A stretch of DNA of 64,000 nt from Veillonella sp. 3891. GTDB taxonomy: Bacteria > Bacillota > Negativicutes > Veillonellales > Veillonellaceae. The notes under the pieces were generated by a model. That model did not search any database. It saw only the letters and a program-made list of their open reading frames with translations, and was not told where the DNA came from. Position numbers and translations under genes: made by a program. Of this stretch, positions 8,849 through 17,456 are shown one piece after another. Position 1 is the stretch's first letter, and the number at the start of each line of letters is the position of its first letter. Location of the stretch: the NCBI RefSeq assembly GCF_003992315.1, contig NZ_RQVE01000010.1, forward strand, positions 17,851 through 81,850. Direction: 5' to 3'.

Positions 8849-8925
8849 CTCTATATCTTTCCCATAGAAAGACTGTAGGAGGTAGCGCGAGGCTACCAAT
8901 GTAGTATAGTAGAAAGGAGATTTTT

Positions 8926-9891
8926 ATGTGGAAAAAAGGACTGGCCCTGTTGGTGGTCTGTCTGGTGGGGTTCTCGGTATGGCATGAATCTTCACTAGAA
9001 GCACCAGGAGGAGGCAAGATGTACCGAGTAGGTATCTTGCAATTAGCGGAGCATCCCGCATTAGATGCAGCAAACAAAGGTTTCGTAGATGGATTACGTG
9101 AAGAGGGATTTGTAGACAATGTGATTCTTGATCACCAAAATGCGCAGGGAGATCAATCTAATCTAAATACCATTGCCCAACGATTTGTGGCACGTAATTC
9201 CGATTTAGTGGTGGCCATTGCGACCCCAGCAGTACAGGCTATGGCGAATGCGACGAAGGACATTCCTGTATTAGGCACTGCGGTGACGAGCTTTACTACA
9301 GCACGACTTGTGGATAGTGATGAACATCCAGGTGGTAATGTGTCGGGCACCACGGACATGGTACCTATGGAAAAACGGGTCGAACTAGTACATCAATTAT
9401 TGCCGAATGCGAAAAAAATCGGCACCATCTATTCATCTAGTGAAGTGAATTCACAATTACAAGCAGAGAGTTTTAGAAAAGAAGCGCAGAAATACGGTAT
9501 GGAATTAGTGGAAATTACCGTATCCAATGTGAATGATGTACCGCAAGCAGCGAATCAACTAGCTATTATGGGTATTGATGCAGTGTACTTTCCAACAGAT
9601 AATATCATAGCTTCATCCTATGCGAACATCGTCACTATTTTTAGTAGCGCTAACTTACCAGTGTTTCCCTCTGATGAGACATGGTTAAAAACAGGTGGAT
9701 TAGCAGCCTATTCTGTAGACTTTTATAGATTAGGGGTTCAAACTGGACATATGGCGGCTCGTGTACTTCGCGGTGAAAGTACGCCGGATAGTATGCCAAT
9801 CGAGATGCAAGAGCCTATTAAATTTGTATTCAATCAAGATGAAGCAGATCGCTTGCATATTCAGATTCCAGAGTCATTGCGACAACAGTAG
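8926..9891 (+). CDS. ABC transporter substrate-binding protein, TrpX-like
   Basis: 321 residues. The N-terminus is a signal peptide or anchor (MWKKGLALLVVCLVGFSVW) without a lipobox cysteine, unlike most monoderm Firmicute homologues. This fits a free periplasmic or membrane-anchored protein in a diderm cell. The mature part (YRVGILQLAEHPALDAANKGFVDGLREEGF) is typical of the ABC substrate-binding family PF04392, which includes the proposed tryptophan binder TrpX. The two following genes supply the permease and ATPase. No T-box was seen in the leader, so a tryptophan substrate cannot be supported from regulation. The substrate remains open. Confidence 0.85.
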   Translation: MWKKGLALLVVCLVGFSVWHESSLEAPGGGKMYRVGILQLAEHPALDAANKGFVDGLREEGFVDNVILDHQNAQGDQSNLNTIAQRFVARNSDLVVAIATPAVQAMANATKDIPVLGTAVTSFTTARLVDSDEHPGGNVSGTTDMVPMEKRVELVHQLLPNAKKIGTIYSSSEVNSQLQAESFRKEAQKYGMELVEITVSNVNDVPQAANQLAIMGIDAVYFPTDNIIASSYANIVTIFSSANLPVFPSDETWLKTGGLAAYSVDFYRLGVQTGHMAARVLRGESTPDSMPIEMQEPIKFVFNQDEADRLHIQIPESLRQQ

Positions 9892-9926
9892 TATAGTAGT
9901 GGGGGTAACCCCGAGTAGGAGGATCT

Positions 9927-10826
9927 ATGACAAACTTAATTATTAGTACCATTGCACAAGGCCTATTATGGGCATTGTTGGCATTGGGTGTATTTATTAC
10001 TTTCAGAATTTTAGACGTAGCTGATTTAACAGTGGAAGGTAGTTTCCCTATGGGCGCTGCTAATTCAGCGGTATTGATTACCATGGGTGTGAATCCTTGG
10101 CTGACAGTGGTGATAGCAGGTATTGGCGGTATGGTTGCCGGTGCTGTGACGGGATGGATACATACAAAATTAAAAATCCCTGCATTGCTAGCGGGGATCT
10201 TAACGATGATTGCCTTGTATTCTGTGAACTTGCATATTATGGGGAAAGCAAACATCTCTTTATTACGTATGGATACAGTGTACTCTGCTATTCATAGTAT
10301 GGGTGTTTCTAATGCGGTGGCATTGACGATCATTGGTGTAGTGGTAACGGTAGTAGTGGGATTATTCTTATTCTGGTTCTTCGGTACTGAACTAGGAACA
10401 TCCATCCGTGCCACAGGTGTAAATCCACAAATGATTCGTGCCCAAGGGGTGAACACAGACACTATGATCGTTCTTGGTTTATTATTGTCCAATGGATTTG
10501 TAGCTGTGTCAGGTGCTTTAATTGCCCAATCTCAAGGCTTTGCAGATATCGGTATGGGTGTAGGCACCATCGTTATCGGTTTAGCATCTGTTATTATCGG
10601 GGAAGTACTATTTGCTTCTTCTTCGGTAGTGCGCAAACTATTTGGTAACTCTTCCTTCGTGTTGAGCCTCGTGGCAGTTGTATTCGGTTCTATTATTTAC
10701 CGTATTGTTATTGCTGCTGTGCTATACCTAGGTATGCCTCCAAATGATTTGAAATTATTTACCGCTATATTAGTAGCTCTTGCCTTATCTTTACCAACGT
10801 GGCAAGGTAAATTTCGTCGTAGTTAA
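9927..10826 (+). CDS. ABC transporter permease, LivH/TrpY-like
   Basis: 299 residues, eight or so hydrophobic segments. The N-terminus (IAQGLLWALLALGVFITFRILDVADLTVEGSF) is typical of the branched-chain-type permease family PF02653 found with TrpX-type binding proteins. It should form the inner-membrane channel as a homodimer. The start is preceded by GTAGGAGG. It sits 35 bases after the binding protein gene and 15 before the ATPase gene, in one operon. Confidence 0.9.
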   Translation: MTNLIISTIAQGLLWALLALGVFITFRILDVADLTVEGSFPMGAANSAVLITMGVNPWLTVVIAGIGGMVAGAVTGWIHTKLKIPALLAGILTMIALYSVNLHIMGKANISLLRMDTVYSAIHSMGVSNAVALTIIGVVVTVVVGLFLFWFFGTELGTSIRATGVNPQMIRAQGVNTDTMIVLGLLLSNGFVAVSGALIAQSQGFADIGMGVGTIVIGLASVIIGEVLFASSSVVRKLFGNSSFVLSLVAVVFGSIIYRIVIAAVLYLGMPPNDLKLFTAILVALALSLPTWQGKFRRS

Positions 10827-10841
10827 GAGGAGGGTGCACAT

Positions 10842-11633
10842 ATGTTAGAATTAAAAGGTATTGTGAAAGCCTTCCATAAAGGCACTGTGAATGAAAAAAT
10901 TGCTCTTCGTGGCATTGATTTACGCTTAGAAGATGGCGACTTCGTGACTGTTATCGGTGGTAATGGTGCCGGTAAAAGTACGTTGTTGAACTCCATTGCA
11001 GGTGTATTCTCCGTGGATGAAGGTACATTGCATATTAATGATGTAGATGTGACGCATATGGCAGAATACAAACGAGCCAAATACATCGGTCGTGTATTCC
11101 AAGATCCTATGTTAGGCACAGCTGGGAATATGCAAATCGAGGAGAATATGCTCCTTGCTTTGCGCCGTGGAAAACAAATGGGATTGTCTTGGGCGTTCAA
11201 AGAAAATGAAAGAGAATTATTTAAACAACAGTTGGCACGTTTAGATTTGGGCTTAGAAAATCGGTTGTCCTCCAGTATGGGATTATTAAGTGGTGGTCAA
11301 CGCCAATCCATTACTTTGTTGATGGCCACTATGTTGAAACCAGAAGTGCTGTTGCTAGATGAACATACGGCAGCCTTAGATCCTAAAACGGCAGAAAAAG
11401 TATTACAACTCACTGATGAACTAGTCAAAGAACATCATTTGACTACTCTGATGATTACCCATAATATGCGTGATGCTTTACGATTTGGTAATCGCTTGAT
11501 CATGATGGATAATGGTAAAGTTATTTATGATGTACGAGGAGAAGAAAAAGCTAGCTTAACGGTACAAGATTTATTAGAGCGCTTTGAAGTAGCCAGCGAA
11601 AATACCCTCAGTGACCGCATGATGTTAGGGTAA
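10842..11633 (+). CDS. ABC transporter ATP-binding protein
   Basis: 263 residues. Walker A is GGNGAGKST at about residues 38-46, the signature LSGGQRQ at about 149-155, and Walker B VLLLDEHTAALDP follows at once. It powers the importer formed with the two preceding genes. It is the last gene of the operon. No clear terminator lies behind it, and the rpsO promoter begins within about 10 bases. Confidence 0.93.
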   Translation: MLELKGIVKAFHKGTVNEKIALRGIDLRLEDGDFVTVIGGNGAGKSTLLNSIAGVFSVDEGTLHINDVDVTHMAEYKRAKYIGRVFQDPMLGTAGNMQIEENMLLALRRGKQMGLSWAFKENERELFKQQLARLDLGLENRLSSSMGLLSGGQRQSITLLMATMLKPEVLLLDEHTAALDPKTAEKVLQLTDELVKEHHLTTLMITHNMRDALRFGNRLIMMDNGKVIYDVRGEEKASLTVQDLLERFEVASENTLSDRMMLG

Positions 11634-11637
11634 GTAC

Positions 11638-11666
11638 TTTACTTTTACCACAAAGTATAGTATCAT
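11638..11666 (+). promoter_or_regulatory. Candidate rpsO promoter
   Basis: TTTACT (11638-11643), 17-base spacer, TATCAT (11661-11666). A 5' leader of about 85 bases results, which contains the hairpin described next. Confidence 0.5.
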
Positions 11667-11683
11667 AGATACCGATGTATTAA

Positions 11684-11728
11684 CCTAGGCGAGGTAATTG
11701 AGTCTCCGCCCATTACTTTGGCCTATGG
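11684..11728 (+). promoter_or_regulatory. Structured rpsO leader, possible S15 autoregulatory element
   Basis: Outer stem CCTAGGC / GGCCTATGG (partial) and inner stem AGGTAAT / ATTACTT (one G-U pair) enclose a C-rich loop. It ends about 13 bases before the rpsO ribosome site. Several unrelated S15-binding leaders are known in other bacteria. That this one binds S15 is inference. Confidence 0.45.
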
Positions 11729-11756
11729 AATTGTAATTTTTAGGAGGACATGAAAC

Positions 11757-12023
11757 ATGTTAACTACAGAAGCTAAAGCAGCTATTATTAAAGAATTCGC
11801 TGTTCACGAAGGTGACACTGGATCCCCAGAAGTACAAATCGCGATTTTAACTAACCGCATTGTATACTTAACTGAGCATTTAAAAGAACACAAAAAAGAC
11901 CATCATTCCCGTCGTGGTCTTTTAAAATTAGTTGGTCAACGCCGTAATATGCTTGACTACCTTCGTCGTAAAGACATCGAACGCTACCGTGCGATCTTAG
12001 AAAAATTAGGCTTACGTAAATAA
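11757..12023 (+). CDS. rpsO: Ribosomal protein S15
   Basis: 88 residues, the standard length. S15 binds 16S rRNA early in assembly of the small subunit. Conserved S15 segments are visible: [31 protein letters not shown] and [14 protein letters not shown]. The ribosome site TAGGAGGA is 8 bases before the ATG. The gene is alone between its leader and a strong terminator. pnp, its frequent neighbour, is not here. Confidence 0.97.
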   Translation: MLTTEAKAAIIKEFAVHEGDTGSPEVQIAILTNRIVYLTEHLKEHKKDHHSRRGLLKLVGQRRNMLDYLRRKDIERYRAILEKLGLRK

Positions 12024-12036
12024 TCTTACGTATTAC

Positions 12037-12061
12037 AAAAAGCGGCTTCGGCCGCTTTTTT
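12037..12061 (+). terminator. Terminator after rpsO
   Basis: AGCGGC-TTCG-GCCGCT stem with a stable UUCG loop, five A before it and a run of T after it. It could work in both directions. Confidence 0.93.
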
Positions 12062-12092
12062 GTTATATATGAAGATATTTTCACAAAATGAT

Positions 12093-12120
12093 TTGCAATA
12101 TTGAAAATGAATGCTATACT
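12093..12120 (+). promoter_or_regulatory. Promoter of the TonB receptor with a weak Fur-like site
   Basis: TTGCAA (12093-12098) and extended -10 TGCTATACT (12112-12120), spacer 16. The sequence between, TTGAAAATGAATGCTAT, resembles one half of a Fur box (TGAAAAT against TGATAAT) but the second half is poor. Iron control is plausible for such a receptor but is not shown here. Confidence 0.45.
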
Positions 12121-12165
12121 AATAGGAAACCTAATGTTTGTTTTATAGTAAGAAGGGAAGTACGA

Positions 12166-14427
12166 ATGAAACAAGTGAAACGAAATGCAACGCGGTTACT
12201 ATTATTATCTATGGTTACGGTAGCGTTGGGCAGTTATACAGGGTATGCTCATGATGCGCAAGCGATAGAAGAAACGGTGATATTACCAGATGTAACGGTA
12301 ACGGCAACGAGAACCTTACAAGATATTTCAAAAACGCCTAGTTCTATTTCTGTGGTGACAGCGAAGGATATTGAAAATCGAAAAGTGGATACGGTTGCAG
12401 ATGCGATACAATTATTACCAGGGGTGTATAAAAGTCAAGCTTCGGCAGGTGAAATACAAATCCGTGGATTCAATTCTAAAAATATATCGGTACTCGTTGA
12501 TGGCGTGCCGATGAATAATTCTTACGATAATAAGGTGGACTGGGAAGTGATTCCCGTTCATTCCATTGAACGCATTGAATTAGTGAGAGGTGCTAGTTCC
12601 TCCTTGTATGGTGGCAAGGGTGTTGCAGGTGTTATTAGCATCACAACGAAGCAAGTAGCTCCGAAAGCTGATCGCAAGGATATTCGTTGGCACGGTAAGG
12701 TGAATGGTGGTACCTATGGTACATGGAATAATGAACTTGGATTTGATGCTCGAGTGTCTGATACGGTAGCGATTGGTGTATCTGCAGAAGAGCGTCGCAC
12801 AAATGGGTTCCCAGGATTTTTTGTGACAGACAAGAGCAAAGCAATTACTAGTAAGGTAAAAGCGATTACACCAGATATGCCGTTGGAACAATTGAAAAGT
12901 GGTAAATATGTGTTAGGGAATCGTGGGGATAAATCTTTGCATAATAGAAATCTATCTTCTTATATCACGTTAGATTTGGGTGATAAACAAACATTAACTT
13001 ATCGCTACACCTATGCAAATCACAAATATTCTTATCATAATCCAACAAGTTTAGTAATAGTGAATAGAAACCCCACTTTCACTGGAAATATCAAAATCGA
13101 TGATACAAAGTACGTAGAAGTGAAAGGCGATGGATTCTTAGGGTATGATGCAGAGCGTGAGTATCAAAGCCATAGCTTGCAATATAAAAATGAAGCGAAT
13201 AAATTGCATATTTCTTTGGGCTACTTAGATAAAAAGAAAGATGGCTATTCTGTGCCAGAAAAAGCTACAACTGGTGATTATGAAGGACCAGGTTCTCACT
13301 CCTTCTATCCTGGAAAAGCATACAATCTAGATGTACAAAAGGCATGGAAGGCTCAAGGAAAACATCAAATTGTAGGGGGATTGAATTGGAAACAAGAACG
13401 GTTTGATCAAGAAAAGATTTCTTTACAACATTGGCGTGATAAAAGATCTAAAGATACTAATGTATTCCCTAACGGCGTGAGTGAAACGAATGCAGGGGCA
13501 TCTCGTACGGTGGCAGCCTTTGTACAAGATACGTATCGTCCTAATGATGATTGGGCCGTTTATGCAGGTCTTCGCTTAGACCATTTTAAAAAGTACGATG
13601 GATCCCATGGGGAGTATAAAAAGGAAACGAAATCCTATGATGTAGTACACCACAACGATGGTTCTTATATTGAAGTGAGTCCTAAGTTGTCTGTAGAACG
13701 ATACCTTGACGATTCCACTAACGTCTATGCATCCTATGGTCATTCTTTTGCACCGCCAACCTTGTACCAAGTGTACCGTTACGGAAAAACATCTAAAACT
13801 CCTATTCATGCAAATCCAGAGTTAAATCCAGAACATTCTGATACCTTTGAACTTGGTTTGAAAAAATCTTGGAATGAAAGCACAAAATTAAACGTAGCCG
13901 CCTTTTATGTGAATACAAAGGATAAAATTCAATATGTTACATTTAAAAAGACAGATGGTACTGAGGATTACAAAAAATATATTAATGTAGGATCAGAAAC
14001 ACGTCGTGGTGTAGAACTAGAACTTCGTCACAAATTGTCTAACAAATGGTCTGTCTTTGGCAACTATACATGGCAAATGGGATATATAGAAAGCAAAGCT
14101 TTGGTCAATACAGATCAAAGTGATGGAAAAAAACAAAACTTTGATATTCCAAAACATCTATTCCATGGTGGTTTTGAATACAATAGTGGCAAGTGGAATG
14201 CGATTTGGGATATGCAATACGTAAGCTCCCGCAACAGCAAAGATACTGCCGGTGGTGAGCCGGAGTCAGAAGATGCGTACTTCTTGACTAATGCGTCCGT
14301 AAATTACAAAGTATCCAAAGAAGCAACATTGCAATTCGGAGTACAAAATATCTTCAATCGTGAATACTATGCGAGAGAAGCAACAGGTGGCCGTACGTAT
14401 AATGTAGGCATGAAATTCAAATTCTAA
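12166..14427 (+). CDS. TonB-dependent outer membrane receptor
   Basis: 753 residues from the ATG at 12166, which has GAAGGGA before it. An upstream in-frame ATG at 12088 overlaps the promoter and lacks a ribosome site. A signal peptide is followed by a TonB-box-like segment (ETVILPDVTVTATRT), the plug domain (SSISVVTAKDIENRKVDTVADAIQLLPGV; VRGASSSLYGGKGVAGVISITTK) and a long beta barrel that ends in Phe (GMKFKF). Such receptors import iron-siderophores, heme or cobalamin with energy from TonB-ExbBD. The barrel resembles colicin-I/ferric enterobactin-type receptors, but the ligand cannot be told. No TonB-ExbBD genes are nearby. Confidence 0.93.
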   Translation: MKQVKRNATRLLLLSMVTVALGSYTGYAHDAQAIEETVILPDVTVTATRTLQDISKTPSSISVVTAKDIENRKVDTVADAIQLLPGVYKSQASAGEIQIRGFNSKNISVLVDGVPMNNSYDNKVDWEVIPVHSIERIELVRGASSSLYGGKGVAGVISITTKQVAPKADRKDIRWHGKVNGGTYGTWNNELGFDARVSDTVAIGVSAEERRTNGFPGFFVTDKSKAITSKVKAITPDMPLEQLKSGKYVLGNRGDKSLHNRNLSSYITLDLGDKQTLTYRYTYANHKYSYHNPTSLVIVNRNPTFTGNIKIDDTKYVEVKGDGFLGYDAEREYQSHSLQYKNEANKLHISLGYLDKKKDGYSVPEKATTGDYEGPGSHSFYPGKAYNLDVQKAWKAQGKHQIVGGLNWKQERFDQEKISLQHWRDKRSKDTNVFPNGVSETNAGASRTVAAFVQDTYRPNDDWAVYAGLRLDHFKKYDGSHGEYKKETKSYDVVHHNDGSYIEVSPKLSVERYLDDSTNVYASYGHSFAPPTLYQVYRYGKTSKTPIHANPELNPEHSDTFELGLKKSWNESTKLNVAAFYVNTKDKIQYVTFKKTDGTEDYKKYINVGSETRRGVELELRHKLSNKWSVFGNYTWQMGYIESKALVNTDQSDGKKQNFDIPKHLFHGGFEYNSGKWNAIWDMQYVSSRNSKDTAGGEPESEDAYFLTNASVNYKVSKEATLQFGVQNIFNREYYAREATGGRTYNVGMKFKF

Positions 14428-14448
14428 TACAACTATAATATTAATAAT

Positions 14449-14481
14449 ATGAGACGTTCCGACGAGGGGCGTCTCATTTTG
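14449..14481 (+). terminator. Terminator after the TonB receptor
   Basis: Stem ATGAGACG / CGTCTCAT with a 13-base loop, followed by TTTTG. Confidence 0.85.
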
Positions 14482-14524
14482 TTACCTACTAGATGTTGTA
14501 TAACCAATTGGAATAGTACTACCA

Positions 14525-14553
14525 TAGGCAATGACCTATACCAATGGTATACT
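14525..14553 (+). promoter_or_regulatory. Promoter with an overlapping perfect palindrome
   Basis: TAGGCA (14525-14530), 17-base spacer, extended -10 TGGTATACT (14545-14553). The 15-base palindrome TATACCAATGGTATA (14537-14551) covers most of the -10. A second inverted repeat, ATAGG-N6-CCTAT, lies at 14524-14539. This layout suits a repressor site for the 14612 gene. Confidence 0.5.
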
Positions 14554-14611
14554 AAAGGCGATATAAAAATATTCATAGTAGAGGTCCAAGTGATTCGTAA
14601 GGGGAGTATGT

Positions 14612-15760
14612 ATGAATTATAAACGGAATGTATTGGCAGGTCTTGTTATAGCATGCTTGAGTGCTGTACCGGTTGTACGTGGGGCAACAGCAGAGGTAGA
14701 CTTTCAACAGGTGGTGACGCAACCAGAGCACATTGAGGTAAATACAGCAGGGCGAGCGGTGGCAATGCGCAAATACCATGAAGTGCTCAATTATCCAGAG
14801 GGGGTACACATTAAGGTGAACGGTGTAGGGTACGATACGGTGCAGCAGAAGCATCATAATGTAACCGGTATCTATGCGTTAGATGGTACAAATGTGACAG
14901 TCTACAAGGGATTGCAAATTGATATGAAGAATGCTAAACCCTATGACCAAGCGGATGAGCTGGCACATTATTACATGAGCGGCATTTATGCAGGCTTTGG
15001 ACGAAAACAGATTGATGATCCTAAGTACGATACGAAAATTGTGGTTCATGGTCCAACGGTGATTCATGCTATTGGCAATGGCGTGCAGGCTAATAAAGAT
15101 AGTTATATTACGTTGGATGGTCCTGTGAAAATTGAAACTGTGCCATTTGAGCAGGCAGATGTGTATGCTGCTATTGTCGAAGAAGGTAGTATTGGTATTG
15201 GCACTAGTCGGTTGGCTGATACCTATACAGGCACAACGATTTCTTCTGTGGGGCAGGTTGATCAGTATCCGACAGTACAAGTGACGGGTAATCTTGGGGT
15301 GCTTAATAAAAACTATGGATTGAATCCTAATCCTGGACGTCATGGTTCGTATATTGTGATGAATTTAGGGACGAAGGACTCCGTGTGGACTGGGGCGGCA
15401 TTAAATGAATTTGCTGAAAGTGGCGATAATCCGCACCAATCAGGGATTTCCTTGGTATTAAAAAATAATGCCACTTGGCATCATCAATGGATGGGAGCTA
15501 AGCGACATCGTACTGGTCATGAAGAACTGCTGTTGGCTACAGGGAAAGGATATGCTTTCACAGGAAGCCACATTCAAAATCTTATTGGTGGGGATACTCC
15601 AGAAACGGCAGGTATCATATACCAAGAAGATGTATATCCTATCGTAGTGGATGTATTAAAAGGGTATATTAAAGTAGTAGACCGTAGACCTGCTACAATG
15701 GATGGAAGCGCACCAATCCATGTAAGAAGCAAGGAAGGAATGTTGACCATTCTCAAATAG
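14612..15760 (+). CDS. Passenger-only autotransporter-like exported protein
   Basis: 382 residues with a signal peptide (cleavage after VRGA). From about residue 110 it aligns by eye with the passenger of the full autotransporter at 47451-49694. Shared blocks are HYYMSxxYAGxG, VQAN, YxxVxEEGxxxxxxG, GNxGxxNKxYGxNPN, ExAESxxNPHxSG, NxATWxxxWxG and NLxGGxxPxxAGxI. It stops just where the other protein goes on into its linker and barrel, so it has no way of anchoring itself through its own beta domain. It is therefore either a secreted or periplasmic relative, or a gene that lost its barrel. The ORF itself is intact, with its own promoter. Confidence 0.8.
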   Translation: MNYKRNVLAGLVIACLSAVPVVRGATAEVDFQQVVTQPEHIEVNTAGRAVAMRKYHEVLNYPEGVHIKVNGVGYDTVQQKHHNVTGIYALDGTNVTVYKGLQIDMKNAKPYDQADELAHYYMSGIYAGFGRKQIDDPKYDTKIVVHGPTVIHAIGNGVQANKDSYITLDGPVKIETVPFEQADVYAAIVEEGSIGIGTSRLADTYTGTTISSVGQVDQYPTVQVTGNLGVLNKNYGLNPNPGRHGSYIVMNLGTKDSVWTGAALNEFAESGDNPHQSGISLVLKNNATWHHQWMGAKRHRTGHEELLLATGKGYAFTGSHIQNLIGGDTPETAGIIYQEDVYPIVVDVLKGYIKVVDRRPATMDGSAPIHVRSKEGMLTILK

Positions 15761-15779
15761 CTATGCATATTTTGCATAG
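15761..15779 (+). terminator. Short stem-loop after the passenger-like gene
   Basis: CTATGCA-TATTT-TGCATAG, a perfect 7-bp stem directly after the stop codon. No T run follows, so termination is uncertain. Confidence 0.4.
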
Positions 15780-15793
15780 TAATAAAGAAAAGC

Positions 15794-15844
15794 TTGCATG
15801 CTATTATCATTTTAGAGTATAATTGTATGGAAGTATTATTACTT
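15794..15844 (+). promoter_or_regulatory. fapR operon promoter and possible operator
   Basis: TTGCAT (15794-15799), 18-base spacer, TATAAT (15818-15823). The perfect inverted repeat AAGTA-TTAT-TACTT (15831-15844) lies at the expected start of transcription. FapR is known to repress its own operon in Bacillus. That it binds here is inference, since the sequence is not the Bacillus consensus. Confidence 0.5.
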
Positions 15845-15863
15845 GGTCATAAAAGGTGGTTAT

Positions 15864-16418
15864 ATGAGTCGTATAAAGAAGGAAGAACGACAACAGTTAT
15901 TGCGCGAAAAACTGAATATAAGTCCCTTCACGACAGATGAGGAATTGGCCACATATTTTGGTGTCAGTGTTCCTACCATACGATTGGATCGTTTGGCTCT
16001 AGGCATTCCTGAATTACGTGAACGGATTAAGGCAATGGCACAAGAGCATTCTGATGATCGACAGCATATTGATCGGGCAGATGTGGTAGGAGATGTCATT
16101 GATTTAGCAGTAGGACAATACGGCATCAGTGTTCTTCGCACTACAAAAGACATGCTGGATCGCTCTGGTTACGTGGAGGCACAATATTTATATGCGCAAG
16201 CGAACTCATTAGCGAGAGCCATTGTAGGTGTACCTACGGTAATCGCTGGAGTTGGTAACATTAAATATAAAAGTCTCGTTAAGAGTGATGTCAATTTGGC
16301 GGCGAAAGCAGAGTTAGTGCGACAACGAGGAGAAAAATTCTTTATAAAAGTAACAATCAAAGATAACATAAAAGAAGTGTTTCGCGCTAAATTCATTATG
16401 GAATCTGTGGTAGAATAA
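15864..16418 (+). CDS. fapR: Fatty acid biosynthesis repressor FapR
   Basis: 184 residues from the ATG at 15864 with AAAGGTGGT before it. An upstream TTG at 15843 falls inside the operator-like repeat and is less likely. The N-terminal helix-turn-helix (FTTDEELATYFGVSVPTIRLDRLALGIPELRERIK, about residues 22-56) matches FapR. The C-terminal half is the hot-dog fold that binds malonyl-CoA or malonyl-ACP and releases the repressor from DNA. It is the first gene of the fatty acid cluster, as in Bacillus, and likely controls plsX and the fab genes behind it. Confidence 0.92.
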   Translation: MSRIKKEERQQLLREKLNISPFTTDEELATYFGVSVPTIRLDRLALGIPELRERIKAMAQEHSDDRQHIDRADVVGDVIDLAVGQYGISVLRTTKDMLDRSGYVEAQYLYAQANSLARAIVGVPTVIAGVGNIKYKSLVKSDVNLAAKAELVRQRGEKFFIKVTIKDNIKEVFRAKFIMESVVE

Positions 16419-16427
16419 AGGTGAATT

Positions 16428-17456
16428 ATGAAGATTGCAGTAGATGCTATGGGTGGCGATTTTGCTCCCCTCGAAATAGTCTTAGGCTCTATTGCCGCTG
16501 TGCACGAATACGATACGATGGATATCGTGCTTGTCGGTGATGAAAACAAAATAAAAGAAATATTAGAAGCAGAAGGTGAACTGGATAATCCACGAATTTC
16601 CATTCATCATGCCAGCGAAGTCATTGAAATGCATGAGCATCCAAGTATTGCGTTACGCAAGAAAAAAGATGCGTCTATTGCAGTGGCTACACGTTTAGTT
16701 CGTGATAAGGTATGTGATGCGGTCATTGCACCAGGTAGCACTGGGGCAGCTGTGGCATCAGCTTTGTTAGGATTGGGAAGAATTAAAGGGATTGAACGTC
16801 CTTGTATTGCAACACCACTACCAACAGCGAATGGAGTGACCATTATGCTCGATTCTGGTGCGAATGCAAATAGTAAACCGAAACATTTAGTGCAAGGCGC
16901 TATCATGGGATATAACTATGCACAATTGTTGCTTGGTAAACCTAACCCAACGGTAGGTTTGTTGAATATTGGAGAAGAATCGACTAAAGGTAATGAAGTT
17001 GTGTTGGAAACCTATCCTTTATTGCAACAACTAAAAACAATTCCTTTCAAAGGAAATGTAGAAGGTCGTGATATTCCCAAAGGAACAGTAGACGTAGTAG
17101 TTTGTGATGGATTTGTAGGTAATGTGGTGCTCAAGTTTGCGGAAGGTCTTGTAACTGTGGTACAAGATATTTTAAAAGAGGGCATCAAACAAAGTAGTAT
17201 TATCTCTAAACTGGGAGCCTTATTGATTGTTCCTGTGTTTAAGAAAATAAAAAAACGACTAGATCATACAGAAAATGGCGGAGCGCCTCTATTAGGCGTC
17301 AATGGTGTATTTATCATTTGCCATGGTAGCTCAAAGTCTAAGGAAATTATGACAGCTATTAAAATTGCTGGAGATTTGGTAGATCGGAAATTGATTGAAC
17401 ATATTTCCTCAAGTATTCAAGAAGAAGGGACCCTAACATATGACAATGCTGAATAA
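16428..17456 (+). CDS. plsX: Phosphate acyltransferase PlsX
   Basis: 342 residues. PlsX makes acyl-phosphate from acyl-ACP, the donor for PlsY in phospholipid synthesis, as a peripheral membrane enzyme. The N-terminus MKIAVDAMGGDFAP is the family hallmark. VDVVVCDGFVGNVVLKFAEG and GGAPLLGVNGVFIICHGSS are also typical. It starts 9 bases after fapR, and its end overlaps the start of fabH by 17 bases. Confidence 0.96.
   Translation: MKIAVDAMGGDFAPLEIVLGSIAAVHEYDTMDIVLVGDENKIKEILEAEGELDNPRISIHHASEVIEMHEHPSIALRKKKDASIAVATRLVRDKVCDAVIAPGSTGAAVASALLGLGRIKGIERPCIATPLPTANGVTIMLDSGANANSKPKHLVQGAIMGYNYAQLLLGKPNPTVGLLNIGEESTKGNEVVLETYPLLQQLKTIPFKGNVEGRDIPKGTVDVVVCDGFVGNVVLKFAEGLVTVVQDILKEGIKQSSIISKLGALLIVPVFKKIKKRLDHTENGGAPLLGVNGVFIICHGSSKSKEIMTAIKIAGDLVDRKLIEHISSSIQEEGTLTYDNAE

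Larger units (their letters stand above)
8583..8925 (+). other. Gene-free region: terminator, promoter, leader hairpin
   Basis: No gene is visible. It contains the brnQ terminator (8671-8703), the promoter of the ABC importer (8820-8848) and a hairpin GGTAGC-GCGAG-GCTACC (8881-8897) in its 5' leader. The hairpin is preceded by TAGGAGG and followed by ATG-TAG at 8899-8904. Confidence 0.6.

Noticed and set aside
8820..8925. T-box riboswitch before the TrpX-like gene
   Set aside because: No TGGNACC-type motif, specifier loop or terminator/antiterminator pair in the 80-base leader.
12098..12120. Full Fur box before the TonB receptor
   Set aside because: Only one half resembles the consensus; kept as a weak note with the promoter.
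12088..12165. Earlier ATG start of the TonB receptor
   Set aside because: It would lie upstream of the -10 element and puts 26 residues before the signal peptide.
15843..15863. Earlier TTG start of fapR
   Set aside because: It lies in the operator-like repeat and has no ribosome site; the ATG at 15864 is well placed.
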